Assembly (NCBI RefSeq): GCF_000423665.1
Contig: NZ_KE384070.1
Coordinates: 346,669 to 410,668 of the forward strand
Origin: Solirubrobacter soli DSM 22325
Lineage (GTDB): Bacteria > Actinomycetota > Thermoleophilia > Solirubrobacterales > Solirubrobacteraceae
Direction: 5' to 3'
Length of the DNA: 64,000 bases
The notes beneath the pieces were generated by a model. The model searched no databases. It worked only from the letters and a program-made list of their open reading frames with translations, and was not told the DNA's origin. The position numbers and the translations under genes were made by a program. Numbering within the stretch: position 1 is the first letter of the stretch; each line of letters starts with the position of its first letter. Positions 1 through 7,395 of the stretch are shown here, one piece after another.

Positions 1-1
1 C

Positions 2-1072
2 GCCGCGCTCGGCCGCACCGCCCGCACCGGTGCCCTCGCCGAGGCGGTCACCGGTGCCCTGCGGCTCGCGGGTCCGCTCGTCGTCCTGCTCGCGGCGGCG
101 GCGCTCGCCGACGGCACGGGAAGGATCGTCGGCCTCGCCGCCCTCGCCACCGCGGCGTTGCTGCCGATGGGCGCGCTCGCCGGCCACCTGCAGGCCTTCC
201 ACGAGATCGGCTCGGTCGTCGAGCACCTCGGCGACCTCGCGTCCGCGCCGGCCGAGCAGCCGGACCGCAAGCCGCCGGCGCCGAAGCTCCGCGGCGCGCT
301 CACCACACGCGACCTCGGCTTCCGCCACACCCACCGCAGCCCGTTCGCGATCCGTCACGTCGACATCGATCTCCCGCCCGGCGGCAAGCTCGGCGTCGTC
401 GGACCCTCGGGTTCCGGCAAGAGCACGCTGGTGAAGCTGCTCTCCGGCCTGTACGCGCCGAGCGAGGGCGAGGTGCGCATCGACGGCCACGACCTGCGCG
501 AGCTCGATCTCCGGTCGGTGCGCTCGCGGCTCGGCGTCGTGCTCCAGGACCCGTTCCTGCTGTCGGGGACCGTGGCGGAGAACATCGCGCTCCGGCGCCC
601 CGACGCGCCGCGGCACGAGATCGTCGCCGCCGCCCGCCTCGCCGCGGTGCACGACGACATCGCCGCTTTCCCCCTCGGTTACGACACCAATCTGGCCAAC
701 GGCGGCGCGGAGCTCTCCGGCGGCCAGGCACAGCGCATCGCGCTCGCCCGCGCCCTGCTCGACCGCCCGAGCGTGCTGATCCTCGACGAGGCGACGTCGC
801 ACCTGGACACCGCCACCGAGGCGCGGATCGAGCGCAACCTGCGCGCGCTCGGGATCACACGGATCGTGATCGCCCACCGCCTCTCGACGATCAGCGACGC
901 CGACCAGATCCTCGTCATCGAGGACGGGCGCGTCGCGGCGACCGTCTCAGGCGCGCATCGCGAGCCCGGCGACATAGATGTCGAGCAGGAGCTCGAAGCG
1001 CTCCTCGGGGTCCGACGCCGCGATGTGATCGGCGTGCTCGACGACGTGCGGGAACCGGTCGGCCGGCAGTGA
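2..1072 (+). CDS. ABC exporter, permease end plus ATP-binding domain (5' partial, altered C-terminus)
   Basis: Fused transmembrane/ATPase exporter subunit, cut by the window edge. The reading frame is open from base 2. The first ~55 residues are hydrophobic and read as the last membrane helices. The nucleotide-binding domain follows with Walker A GPSGSGKST (~bases 404-430), Q-loop LQDPFLLSG, signature LSGGQAQR and Walker B VLILDEATSHLD, then the H-loop IAHRLS. The layout resembles peptide or lipid exporters of the ABC-B type; the substrate cannot be told. After ILVIEDGRV the normal tail (about 25-30 residues with a GTHEEL-like stretch) is missing. The last ~40 residues are read antisense through a decayed TetR gene, so the true C-terminus was probably lost in a rearrangement. 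The ATPase core is complete and may still work. Confidence 0.88.
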   Translation, partial: AALGRTARTGALAEAVTGALRLAGPLVVLLAAAALADGTGRIVGLAALATAALLPMGALAGHLQAFHEIGSVVEHLGDLASAPAEQPDRKPPAPKLRGALTTRDLGFRHTHRSPFAIRHVDIDLPPGGKLGVVGPSGSGKSTLVKLLSGLYAPSEGEVRIDGHDLRELDLRSVRSRLGVVLQDPFLLSGTVAENIALRRPDAPRHEIVAAARLAAVHDDIAAFPLGYDTNLANGGAELSGGQAQRIALARALLDRPSVLILDEATSHLDTATEARIERNLRALGITRIVIAHRLSTISDADQILVIEDGRVAATVSGAHREPGDIDVEQELEALLGVRRRDVIGVLDDVREPVGRQ

Positions 1073-1222
1073 CGCGAGGTACGTGCGCGCCATGTCCGCT
1101 GACGACCGAGAACACCGGGTGGTGCCCGGCGACGGCGAGCGCGGGGGAGAGCCGCCGGCGCGAGGATCGCGAGCACGCGGCCGGCGTACCGCAGCGCGTT
1201 CGGCGTCCTGAATCTCACGTAC
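947..1222 (-). pseudogene. TetR-family regulator, C-terminal remnant
   Basis: On the minus strand, from base 1093 to the stop at 947-949, the frame reads MARTYLASLPADRFPHVVEH followed by a SDPEERFELLLDIYVAGLA-like end. This is the typical closing helix pair of TetR ligand-binding domains (LPADRFP...DERFE..LD..L.GL). Upstream pieces are in other frames: LSPALAVAGHHPVF around 1100-1145 and PNALRYAGRVLAIL around 1170-1210, both TetR-like helices. No helix-turn-helix is present, and the next gene starts at 1266. The gene is therefore truncated at the 5' end and frameshifted. It lies antisense to the last 120 bases of the ABC exporter frame. It may once have repressed that exporter. Confidence 0.7.
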
Positions 1223-1233
1223 GCACCTAGCAA

Positions 1234-1262
1234 CTGACCGGCATTCTGCTTATGCTGGTCAG
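1234..1262. promoter_or_regulatory. Inverted repeat in promoter of CGNR gene
   Basis: CTGACCGGCAT (1234-1244) and ATGCTGGTCAG (1252-1262) form an 11-bp inverted repeat with one mismatch and a 7-base spacer. It ends four bases before the ATG at 1266. TATGCT at 1251-1256 is a fair -10 box that would give a nearly leaderless transcript. A likely operator, perhaps bound by the CGNR protein itself. Confidence 0.5.
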
Positions 1263-1265
1263 CGG

Positions 1266-1826
1266 ATGGAGGACTGCGAGAAGCGGCTGATCGGCGAGGA
1301 GCTCGAGCCGGGCGGCCGGCCCAAGGCGCCGGGGCGGCTCGAGCTGCTGCAGCGGTTCGTCAACACCCACAACCACGAGTTCCCCGACGACTGGGACCGG
1401 CTCGGAACGCCTGAGAAGGCCACGGAGTGGCTGCGCGCGAAGGGGTTGATCGGACCTCGCGAGACGGTCTCGGATGTCGAGCGGCTGCGCGTGTTGCGCG
1501 AGGCGATCCGCGCGCTGCTCGTCGACCCGCAGCCGGACGCCTTCGCCGCCCTCTCCGGGCGTGCCCAGCTCAAGGTCGTCGTCGACGCCGAGGGCCGGAC
1601 GGCGCTGGCGCCGGTGCGCCGCGGGGTAGACGGCGCGGTCGCGACGCTGCTCGGCATCCTCCACGAGGCCCAGCTCGCCGGCGACTGGTCGCGGATGAAG
1701 GCCTGTCGCCAATGCGAGTACGCGTTCTACGACCGCTCCAAGAACCGCTCGGCCGCGTGGTGCTCGATGTCGATCTGCGGCAACCGCACCAAGAACCGCA
1801 CCTACTACCGGCGCCATAAGGCATGA
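1266..1826 (+). CDS. CGNR zinc-finger transcriptional regulator (ABATE domain)
   Basis: A 186-residue protein. The N-terminal two thirds look like the ABATE putative stress/ligand-sensing domain (LLQRFVNTHNHEF, TPEKATEWLRAKGL). The C-terminus is a classic CGNR zinc finger: CRQCEYAFYDRSKNRSAAWC then CGNR, giving Cys residues for one zinc and a basic DNA-binding tail (KNRTYYRRHK). Family members are presumed DNA-binding regulators. The ATG at 1266 follows a short palindrome with no clear ribosome-binding site, which fits a leaderless transcript. The stop overlaps the livM start (ATGA), so the two are translationally coupled. That is unusual, because CGNR genes normally sit beside efflux or oxidoreductase genes. 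Confidence 0.9.
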   Translation: MEDCEKRLIGEELEPGGRPKAPGRLELLQRFVNTHNHEFPDDWDRLGTPEKATEWLRAKGLIGPRETVSDVERLRVLREAIRALLVDPQPDAFAALSGRAQLKVVVDAEGRTALAPVRRGVDGAVATLLGILHEAQLAGDWSRMKACRQCEYAFYDRSKNRSAAWCSMSICGNRTKNRTYYRRHKA

Positions 1827-2899
1827 AGCGCGCGGTCCTGGCGCTCGCCGCGGCCGCGGTCCTCCCGCTCTTCCTCAACCCCGGCGGGGACACGCTGAAC
1901 AACCTCGTGCTGGCCGCGGCCTACACGGTCATGGCGCTCGGGCTGAACGTCGTCGTGGGCTTCGCCGGGCTGCTCGACCTCGGCTACGTCGCGTTCTTCG
2001 CGATCGGCGCGCACGTCGCCGCGTACTTCGGGTCCGAGTTCCGCGGCATCCACCTGAACTTCCTGCTGATCGCCGCCCTGGCGATCGCGATCACCGCGCT
2101 CGCGGGCGTCCTGATCGGCCTCCCCACGCTTCGCCTGCGCGGCGACTACATCGGCATCGTCACGCTCGCGTTCGGCGAGATCATCGGCGAGATCGCGGCC
2201 AACGGCCGCGACATCCACCTGTTCGGCGGCACGCTCACGGGCGGCCCGAACGGCATGTCGGCGATCGACAAGATCGACCTCCCGTTCCTCGGACCGTTCT
2301 CCGCGCTGGACCTGCGGCCCTGGTACTGGTTCGCGCTCGGCCTGGTCGCGCTGACGCTGGTCGTCAACTTCAGGCTGCGCGACTCCCGGCTCGGGCGGGC
2401 ATGGATCGCGATGCGCGACGACGAGGCCGCCGCCGTCTGCGCGGGCGTGCCGATGGTGCGCACCAAGCTCGCCGCCTACGGCGTCGGCGCCTCGCTCGGC
2501 GGCCTCTCCGGCGCGTTCTTCGCCTCCTACCTGGGCACGGTCAGCCCGACCCAGTTCACGTTCTCGTTCTCGATCTTCATCCTCGCGATGGTCGTGCTCG
2601 GCGGGATGGGGTCGATCTGGGGCGTCGTCCTCGGCTCGATCGTCCTGTCGGCGATCAACACCTACCTGCTGCCGAAGGTCCTGTACGACCTGCCGAGCAT
2701 GGTCGGGTTCGACTTCAACCTCTCGCTCATCGCCTCCGGCATCTACGGGTTCCTGCTGGTGCTGATGATGCTGCTGCGGCCGCAGGGCATCGTGCCCGAG
2801 GTGCGACGATCCGGACATGACGTCCACGCGCATCGGGCTCGTCGGCTACGGCTTCGGCGGGCGGATCTTCCACGCGCCGCTGCTGGCCGCGGCGGATAG
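1823..2899 (+). CDS. livM: Branched-chain amino acid ABC transporter permease LivM (orphan)
   Basis: Inner-membrane permease of the high-affinity branched-chain amino acid/amide uptake family. It has the family start (membrane segments, then MALGLNVVVGFAGLLDLGYVAF), the cytoplasmic coupling loop SRLGRAWIAMRDDEAAA around residues 190-205, and the end motif RPQGIVPE. No livH, livG, livF or binding-protein gene is in the window, so it cannot form a transporter from local genes. The last ~27 residues (after RRSG) are low-complexity Arg/Ala read through an 83-base overlap with the next gene. The native tail probably ended near 2815, and the stop codon was likely lost at a rearrangement joint. It is coupled to the CGNR regulator by ATGA. 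Confidence 0.88.
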   Translation: MKRAVLALAAAAVLPLFLNPGGDTLNNLVLAAAYTVMALGLNVVVGFAGLLDLGYVAFFAIGAHVAAYFGSEFRGIHLNFLLIAALAIAITALAGVLIGLPTLRLRGDYIGIVTLAFGEIIGEIAANGRDIHLFGGTLTGGPNGMSAIDKIDLPFLGPFSALDLRPWYWFALGLVALTLVVNFRLRDSRLGRAWIAMRDDEAAAVCAGVPMVRTKLAAYGVGASLGGLSGAFFASYLGTVSPTQFTFSFSIFILAMVVLGGMGSIWGVVLGSIVLSAINTYLLPKVLYDLPSMVGFDFNLSLIASGIYGFLLVLMMLLRPQGIVPEVRRSGHDVHAHRARRLRLRRADLPRAAAGRGG

Positions 2900-3812
2900 G
2901 GTCGACTTCGCGGGCGTGGTGACCCGCTCCCCGGATCGCCGTGCCGAGCTCGCGCGCGACCACCCCGGCGTGGCGGCCTTCGACGACCTCGCAGCGCTCG
3001 CCGCCGCGGGCGCCGAGGCGGTCGCGATCTCCACCCCCGCGCCGACCCACATCCCGCTCGCGCTGGAGGCGATCGCGCTCGGCCTGGCGGTCGTGGTCGA
3101 CAAGCCGTTCGCGCTCGACGCCGCCCAGGCACTGACCGCGGTCGAGGCCGCCGAGGCGGCGGGTGTCGCGTTGAGCGTCTACCAGAACCGCCGCTGGGAC
3201 TCCGACCTCTTGACGATCCGGCGACTGCTGGAGCGCGGTGCGTTGGGCGAGGTGACCCTGTTCGAGTCGGCGTTCGAGCGCTTCTCGCCCGACCCGGTCC
3301 CCGCCGCCGGCGGCGGCATCCTGCTCGACTTCGGCAGCCACCTGATCGACCAGGCGCTCCTGCTCTTCGGCCCGGTCGCCACGGTCTACGCCGACGGTCC
3401 CCTCGACGAGCGCTTCTTCGCGGTGCTCGAGCATCGCGGAGGAATGACGTCGCACGTCTCGGGCGACTGGCGCCAGGGCGCACCCGCGCCGCGGTTCCGA
3501 GTCCGGGGGAGCTCGGGTTCATACACCGTCGAGGGCATGGACGGCCAGGAGGACGCGCTGATCGCGGGCCGCCACCCGGACGCGGAGTGGGGGAGCGAGC
3601 CGCCCGAGCGGTGGGGCGTGCTGCGGCGAGGCGGCGCGGCCGGGCCGGTCGAGAGCGAACGCGGCCGCTGGGACACCTACTACCCGGCGTTCGCGGCGGC
3701 GGTCCGCGGCGAGGGCCCGGTCCCGGTCGACCCGCGCGACGCGGTCGCGAGCTTGGGCGTGATCGACGCGATCCGGATCAGTGCGACGGAGCGCCGCGCG
3801 GTCTCGTTGTAG
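2817..3812 (+). CDS. Gfo/Idh/MocA family NAD(P)-dependent oxidoreductase
   Basis: 331 residues. The Rossmann fold begins at once with IGLVGYGFGGR (residues 6-16), followed by the family motif VVVDKPFAL (the EKP/DKP lysine) near residue 95. The C-terminal alpha/beta domain contains GGGILLDFGSHLIDQALLLFG, with the usual catalytic Asp/His pair (D...SHLIDQ). The family oxidises or reduces sugars, inositols and related polyols; the substrate cannot be predicted. The start is fixed by the Rossmann glycines, which forces the 83-base overlap with livM. It ends 85 bases before a strong hairpin. Confidence 0.9.
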   Translation: MTSTRIGLVGYGFGGRIFHAPLLAAADRVDFAGVVTRSPDRRAELARDHPGVAAFDDLAALAAAGAEAVAISTPAPTHIPLALEAIALGLAVVVDKPFALDAAQALTAVEAAEAAGVALSVYQNRRWDSDLLTIRRLLERGALGEVTLFESAFERFSPDPVPAAGGGILLDFGSHLIDQALLLFGPVATVYADGPLDERFFAVLEHRGGMTSHVSGDWRQGAPAPRFRVRGSSGSYTVEGMDGQEDALIAGRHPDAEWGSEPPERWGVLRRGGAAGPVESERGRWDTYYPAFAAAVRGEGPVPVDPRDAVASLGVIDAIRISATERRAVSL

Positions 3813-3896
3813 TAGCGCCTGGCATCGGTGGGCGGCGTGGCGTTTGGGTGCCGTGCCGGTATTCGGTTGACGGCCTAGCACTGGCGCGTTGGTGGG

Positions 3897-3941
3897 GGTG
3901 GGCGACGTGAGGGTCCTGTGCGGACCTCCATGTCGCCCACC
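3897..3941 (+). terminator. G-rich stem-loop terminator
   Basis: GGTGGGCGAC (3897-3906) pairs perfectly with GTCGCCCACC (3932-3941). The stem extends inward to GGTCC/GGACC, about 17 of 20 pairs, with a 5-base loop. There is no U-tract, as is common in actinobacteria. It lies downstream of the oxidoreductase. Its head GGGGGTGGGC recurs in the hairpin at 31727, and the 16-base stretch just before the stem (GGCGCGTTGGTGGGGG) recurs before the hairpin at 54312. Confidence 0.6.
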
Positions 3942-4058
3942 TCCCTCGGAGTGCAGACGGACGTTCCTCAGACCGATCACGGCAGCCGAGAGCGGATAGG
4001 GGTGTCCAGTACCACGAGCTGTAGTGCTTGCCGTTGACCAGGCCGGCGCACCACGCCC

Positions 4059-4076
4059 CTACTACGCTCTGTCGTA
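4059..4076. promoter_or_regulatory. BlaI-type operator, site A
   Basis: CTACTACGCTCTGTCGTA ends on the first base of the ATG at 4076. It has CTACTAC and GTCGTA half-sites in dyad arrangement and matches the sites at 4471-4486 and 53296. Its position over the start of a probably leaderless gene fits autorepression. Confidence 0.6.
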
Positions 4077-4474
4077 TGCCACCGACACCCCCGCCACCCG
4101 CCGTCCATGGGGCCGAGGCCGAGGCGATGGAGGTCCTGTGGGACCTCGGCGAGGCGCCGGTGCGGGCGGTGATGGACGCGCTCAACGACAAAGCTGAGGC
4201 GCCGCGGGCGTACACGACGTACATGACGATGCTCGGCCGGCTGCACAACAAGGGGTTGTTGACGCGGCGGCGGGAGGAGAAGACGGACTACTACCGCCCG
4301 GTGCACACGCGGGAGGAGTACGCGGACCTCAGGGCTCAGGTGGAGGTCGCGGCGGTGATCGACGCGTTCGGGGACGTCGCGCTGGGGCACTTCGCGCGTC
4401 AGATGGCCGACCTCGATCCCGAGCGGCGGGCAGCGTTGGAGCAACTCGCGCGCGGAATCAACGACAGCGTGTAG
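4076..4474 (+). CDS. BlaI/MecI/CopY-family transcriptional repressor
   Basis: 132 residues. The winged helix-turn-helix is typical of the family: AEAMEVLWDLGEAPVRAVMDAL (N-terminal helix and first HTH helix), AYTTYMTMLGRLHNKGLL (recognition helix region) and the wing KTDYYRP. A short C-terminal dimerisation region follows, where BlaI is cut by its sensor in beta-lactamase systems. No BlaR1 metalloprotease or beta-lactamase gene is nearby, so the inducer is unknown. I chose the ATG at 4076 because residues upstream of it are not family-like and because the operator abuts it. The downstream gene probably shares its control. Confidence 0.88.
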   Translation: MPPTPPPPAVHGAEAEAMEVLWDLGEAPVRAVMDALNDKAEAPRAYTTYMTMLGRLHNKGLLTRRREEKTDYYRPVHTREEYADLRAQVEVAAVIDAFGDVALGHFARQMADLDPERRAALEQLARGINDSV

Positions 4475-4495
4475 TATTACTGCCTGTAGTAGACG
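4461..4495. promoter_or_regulatory. BlaI-type operator, site B, and promoter of haloperoxidase gene
   Basis: CGACAGCGTGTAGTA lies across the repressor stop codon and is the exact reverse complement of 15 bases of site C at 53296. A further half-site, CTGTAGTAG, follows at 4484-4492, and TATTAC (4475-4480) could serve as -10. The ribosome-binding site AGGAAAGG is at 4507-4514, before the GTG at 4523. Confidence 0.6.
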
Positions 4496-4522
4496 TTTCC
4501 TCCCCAGGAAAGGCAGCCCGAC

Positions 4523-5740
4523 GTGAGACACACTCTTGCGACGCTCGGCGTCGCGGCGCTGACGTGCGCCGCGTTGGCCTCCGTGCCGACCGCGAGCCCC
4601 GCGGCCACGCGGACGCAGACGACCAGCGACCCCGTGATCGACTGGAACCGGTTCCTGCTCGGTGTGCAGGCGACGCCCGGCCAGCAGCCGGCGACGGTGC
4701 AGCCGACCTATGAGCTGGCGGTGATGCACAAGGCGATCTACGACGCCGTCGTCTCGATCGGCCGCGGCGGTGCGTCGATCCCGGCCGCGGTCGACGCCGC
4801 CGCCCACGACACGCTCGTCGTCCTCTATCCGAGCCTGAAGGCGTCGATCGACCAGCAGTACACGACCTCGCTCAACCAGGTCCCGAACGGCATCCGCCGC
4901 GGGCTCGGCGTCAAGGTGGGCCAGCTGGCCGCGGCGCGGCTCCTACGCGAACGCGCGAACGATGGCTCGACCGCCGCGCCGCTGCCGTTCACGCCCGGCA
5001 CGCAGCCCGGCGACTACCAGTTGACGCCGCCCGCGTTCGCCCCGCCCGCCTTCACCCACTGGTCCGCGGTGCGGCCGTTCGTCCTGCGCCGCGCGAACCA
5101 GTTCCGCCCGCCCGCCCCGCCCGCCCTGACGAGCGCCAAGTACGCCGCGGCGATCGACGAGGTGAAGGCGCTCGGAGTCGCGGCGGGCTCGACCCGCACG
5201 CCCGATCAGACGCAGATCGGCCAGTTCTGGAACCCGCCGATCTGGGCGACGTGGAACCGCATCGCGCAGACCGCGGCACTCGGCCACCACGGCACCATCT
5301 CGGAGAACGCGCGCACGTTCGCCGCGCTGAACCTCACGTTCGCCGACACCGTGATCGCCTTCTATGACGCGAAGTACACCTATCGCTTCTGGCGTCCGGT
5401 GACCGCCATCCGCGCGACCACGGACCCGGCTTGGACGCCGCTGTCGAACACCGCGCCCGATCCGTCCTACCCCGGCGCGCACGGCGCGATCTCGGCCGCC
5501 GGCGCCGACGTCCTCTCCGCGCTCTACGGCAACGACTTCGACTTCACGGTCGACTCGACCGCGCTGCCCGGGGTCCTGCGCGGGTTCGTGAGCTTCACCG
5601 AGGCCGCGGAGGAGGCGAGCGTCAGCCGCATCTACAACGGCAACCACACGCGGATCGATCAGGTCGCGGGCGAGAACCTCGGGCACAACGTCGCCCGTTT
5701 CGTCCTACGCAGTCAGGCGTTGCGCGAGCTGGGTACGTGA
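4523..5740 (+). CDS. Secreted vanadium-dependent haloperoxidase-like protein (PAP2 superfamily)
   Basis: 405 residues with an N-terminal signal peptide (MRHTLATLGVAALTCAALAS, cleavage near AAT). The C-terminal half carries the three vanadate/phosphate-site motifs: KYTYRFWRP (~residue 283, K-x6-RP), YPGAHG (~317, where the classical form is PSGH) and SRIYNGNH (~367, SR-x5-H, with the catalytic His). Relatives halogenate or act as phosphatases. The replacement of the PSGH serine by Gly, with PGAH, sets it apart from the fungal chloroperoxidase, so the chemistry is uncertain. It starts with GTG after a good AGGAAAGG site. It lies 48 bases after the BlaI-type repressor and shares its operator motif, so it is probably part of that regulon. 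Confidence 0.85.
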   Translation: MRHTLATLGVAALTCAALASVPTASPAATRTQTTSDPVIDWNRFLLGVQATPGQQPATVQPTYELAVMHKAIYDAVVSIGRGGASIPAAVDAAAHDTLVVLYPSLKASIDQQYTTSLNQVPNGIRRGLGVKVGQLAAARLLRERANDGSTAAPLPFTPGTQPGDYQLTPPAFAPPAFTHWSAVRPFVLRRANQFRPPAPPALTSAKYAAAIDEVKALGVAAGSTRTPDQTQIGQFWNPPIWATWNRIAQTAALGHHGTISENARTFAALNLTFADTVIAFYDAKYTYRFWRPVTAIRATTDPAWTPLSNTAPDPSYPGAHGAISAAGADVLSALYGNDFDFTVDSTALPGVLRGFVSFTEAAEEASVSRIYNGNHTRIDQVAGENLGHNVARFVLRSQALRELGT

Positions 5741-6075
5741 GTTGATGACGATTGCCCGGGCGCGCGAGCCGGCGCAACTCGTCGCCGGTCAGCGGCGCCA
5801 GCCGCAGGGGTTCGCCGGAGGACGCCGAACCCCATGCCGGTCTCGGCGCGTTCGCCGCTCGCGCGCAGCACCACCAGTTCAGGGTGCTGGGCGAGGAAGT
5901 GTCGGACGAGCGCGGTCTTGCCGACGCCCGCGGCGCCCTCGACCAGGACGAGCCGCGGCGCGGCGTTCAACCGCTCGAGCTCGCCGTCACGCCCGGCGAA
6001 ACGTGACCGCTTCGCGAACATCCGCGGCCGCCGACGCCAACCGAACGCGGCGGCGATTGCATCAGGTTCGATCAC
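5713..6075 (-). pseudogene. LuxR/MalT-type regulator, N-terminal ATPase fragment
   Basis: The minus strand reads SRFAGRDGELERLNAAPRL then VLVEGAAGVGKTALVRHFLA (P-loop) and LRASGERAETGMGFGVLRR. This is the start of the AAA/STAND domain of large LuxR-family regulators. After that the reading continues sensibly only in another frame (GEPLRLAPLTGDELRRLARP), so there is a frameshift. The rest of the protein (normally 800-900 residues, ending in a LuxR HTH) is absent, because the sequence runs into the 3' end of the haloperoxidase gene. It is a truncated, frameshifted remnant. Confidence 0.72.
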
Positions 6076-6086
6076 GTTCGACCAAG

Positions 6087-6602
6087 TCAGGGCGAGGCGT
6101 CGTCGAGCACGGCGTAGGCGAGCAGCGCGCGGCCGATCGCGCCCGATAGATACTCCGGTACGCCGAGCCGGTCGCGCGGTAGGGCGACGACGACCTCCCC
6201 GACGAGGCGCATGATGTCGTCGAACAGCGTGATGTCCGGTCCCTCGTCCTCATCTCCGAGCGTCCAGGCGCACGTCACGGCGGACTCGCGCCACGCCTCC
6301 ACGTCGTAGCCGTTGTCGCGGCCGTGGGCGGCCAGCGCCCGGTCCAGCAGCCGGACGACGATGGCGGCGTCGCGCGTGAGCGCGTGCCCTCCAGTGACGC
6401 ATCCGCCGCCCACCGCCGCGGCGGTAAGCCGGCAGCCGGCGCGCAGCAGGACGACGAGGCTCGCCGCCACGAGCTCGTCGGAGGCGGCGACGCGCTCCTC
6501 GGCGAGTGCGACGACCTCGCCGCAGCCCGCGGCGGTCGCGTGGTGGTACTGCGCCTCCCAGAAGTCGTAGCCGACCTCGGCGAGGCGATGCTCAGCGCTC
6601 AC
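6087..6602 (-). CDS. Hypothetical protein downstream of an ECF sigma factor
   Basis: 171 residues, not recognised. The sequence is soluble, mostly helical and acidic, with segments such as YDFWEAQYHHATAAGCGEV and LVAASLVVLLRAGCRL. The GTG at 6602 was chosen because the homogeneous, protein-like composition begins there and a GGAGAGGGGCTCC purine-rich stretch lies just upstream; the longer frame upstream is antisense to the sigma gene. It follows the sigma factor by 113 bases on the same strand and could be its accessory or anti-sigma protein. It has no membrane segment or zinc-binding HxxxCxxC motif. Confidence 0.6.
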   Translation of the reverse strand: MSAEHRLAEVGYDFWEAQYHHATAAGCGEVVALAEERVAASDELVAASLVVLLRAGCRLTAAAVGGGCVTGGHALTRDAAIVVRLLDRALAAHGRDNGYDVEAWRESAVTCAWTLGDEDEGPDITLFDDIMRLVGEVVVALPRDRLGVPEYLSGAIGRALLAYAVLDDASP

Positions 6603-6715
6603 GTCTTGATCATGAGGAGCCCCTCTCCACTCGTTGTCGGTGCCGCGACCCCTGCGCCGCGGCTCTTGTGGAATAAGAGACGCGGGCGCGGCGTCCAGAT
6701 ACCGAGATCCCCCAA

Positions 6716-7303
6716 TCAGGGGAGGAGTCCGGTCAGCTCGGGAACCAGGCCGGTCGCGGCACGCAGCCGCTCGAGGCAGCGTGCGCGGGTCGGGCCGATC
6801 GAGCCGATCGGCATGCCGAGCCGGTCGGCGATCTCCGCGTAGCTCAGCGGCGGCTCCGCGGTCAGCAGCTCGAGCAGTGCCCGGTCGCGCTCGGACAGGC
6901 GGGCGACCGCGGCGCGCACGCCCGCGTCGCGCTCGGCGGCGATCAGGTCGTCGAGCGTCGTGTCGTGGTGCAGCACGTGGAGCTCGTCGTCGTCGCCGAG
7001 GTGGTAGCGGGCGTTGCCGCGCAGGACCCGGAGGCTCTCGTGGTGCGCGGTGGTGGCGAGCCAACCCCCGAGCCGCGCGCCGTCCTCGATCCTGCCGACG
7101 CTGTGAAAGAGCCGCACCCACGTCGCCTGCGCGACGTCGTCGGCCTCCGCGGCGCCGAGGCCGTGCCGGCGGGCGACCCCGAGGACGAGGCGCTCGAAGC
7201 GCCGGACGAGGAGACGCCACGCGCGCTGATCCCCCTCGGCGGCGCGGCGGACGAGCTCTGGCAGATCCTCGCTCGCGTCCGCACGATGCTTGGTACTCGG
7301 CAT
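6716..7303 (-). CDS. RNA polymerase sigma factor, ECF/sigma-70 family
   Basis: 195 residues. Region 2 reads GDQRAWRLLVRRFERLVLGV ... AEADDVAQATWVRLF, with the usual DDVAQ core-binding stretch. Region 4 reads LSERDRALLELLTAEPPLSYAEIADRLG, with the helix-turn-helix and a second helix IGPTRARCLERLR. The length is normal for an ECF sigma factor. ATG at 7303 was preferred to an in-frame GTG at 7318, because MPSTKHRADASED is a typical start and GTTGGAG precedes it. It is transcribed divergently from the BTAD regulator at 7396, with only ~90 bases between, so the two promoters must overlap. Confidence 0.88.
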   Translation of the reverse strand: MPSTKHRADASEDLPELVRRAAEGDQRAWRLLVRRFERLVLGVARRHGLGAAEADDVAQATWVRLFHSVGRIEDGARLGGWLATTAHHESLRVLRGNARYHLGDDDELHVLHHDTTLDDLIAAERDAGVRAAVARLSERDRALLELLTAEPPLSYAEIADRLGMPIGSIGPTRARCLERLRAATGLVPELTGLLP

Positions 7304-7395
7304 CGCTCCAACTTCCACTCCGACCTTGCAAGGGCGCTGCAGCGACGTTGGGAGGCTTGCCGCCTCGGTTCGCGGCGGGTTAGGGTCGCGAGACG

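Noticed and set aside
4028..4075. Earlier start for the BlaI-type repressor at 4028
   Set aside because: The added 16 residues are not family-like and would place the operator inside the gene. ATG 4076 fits better.
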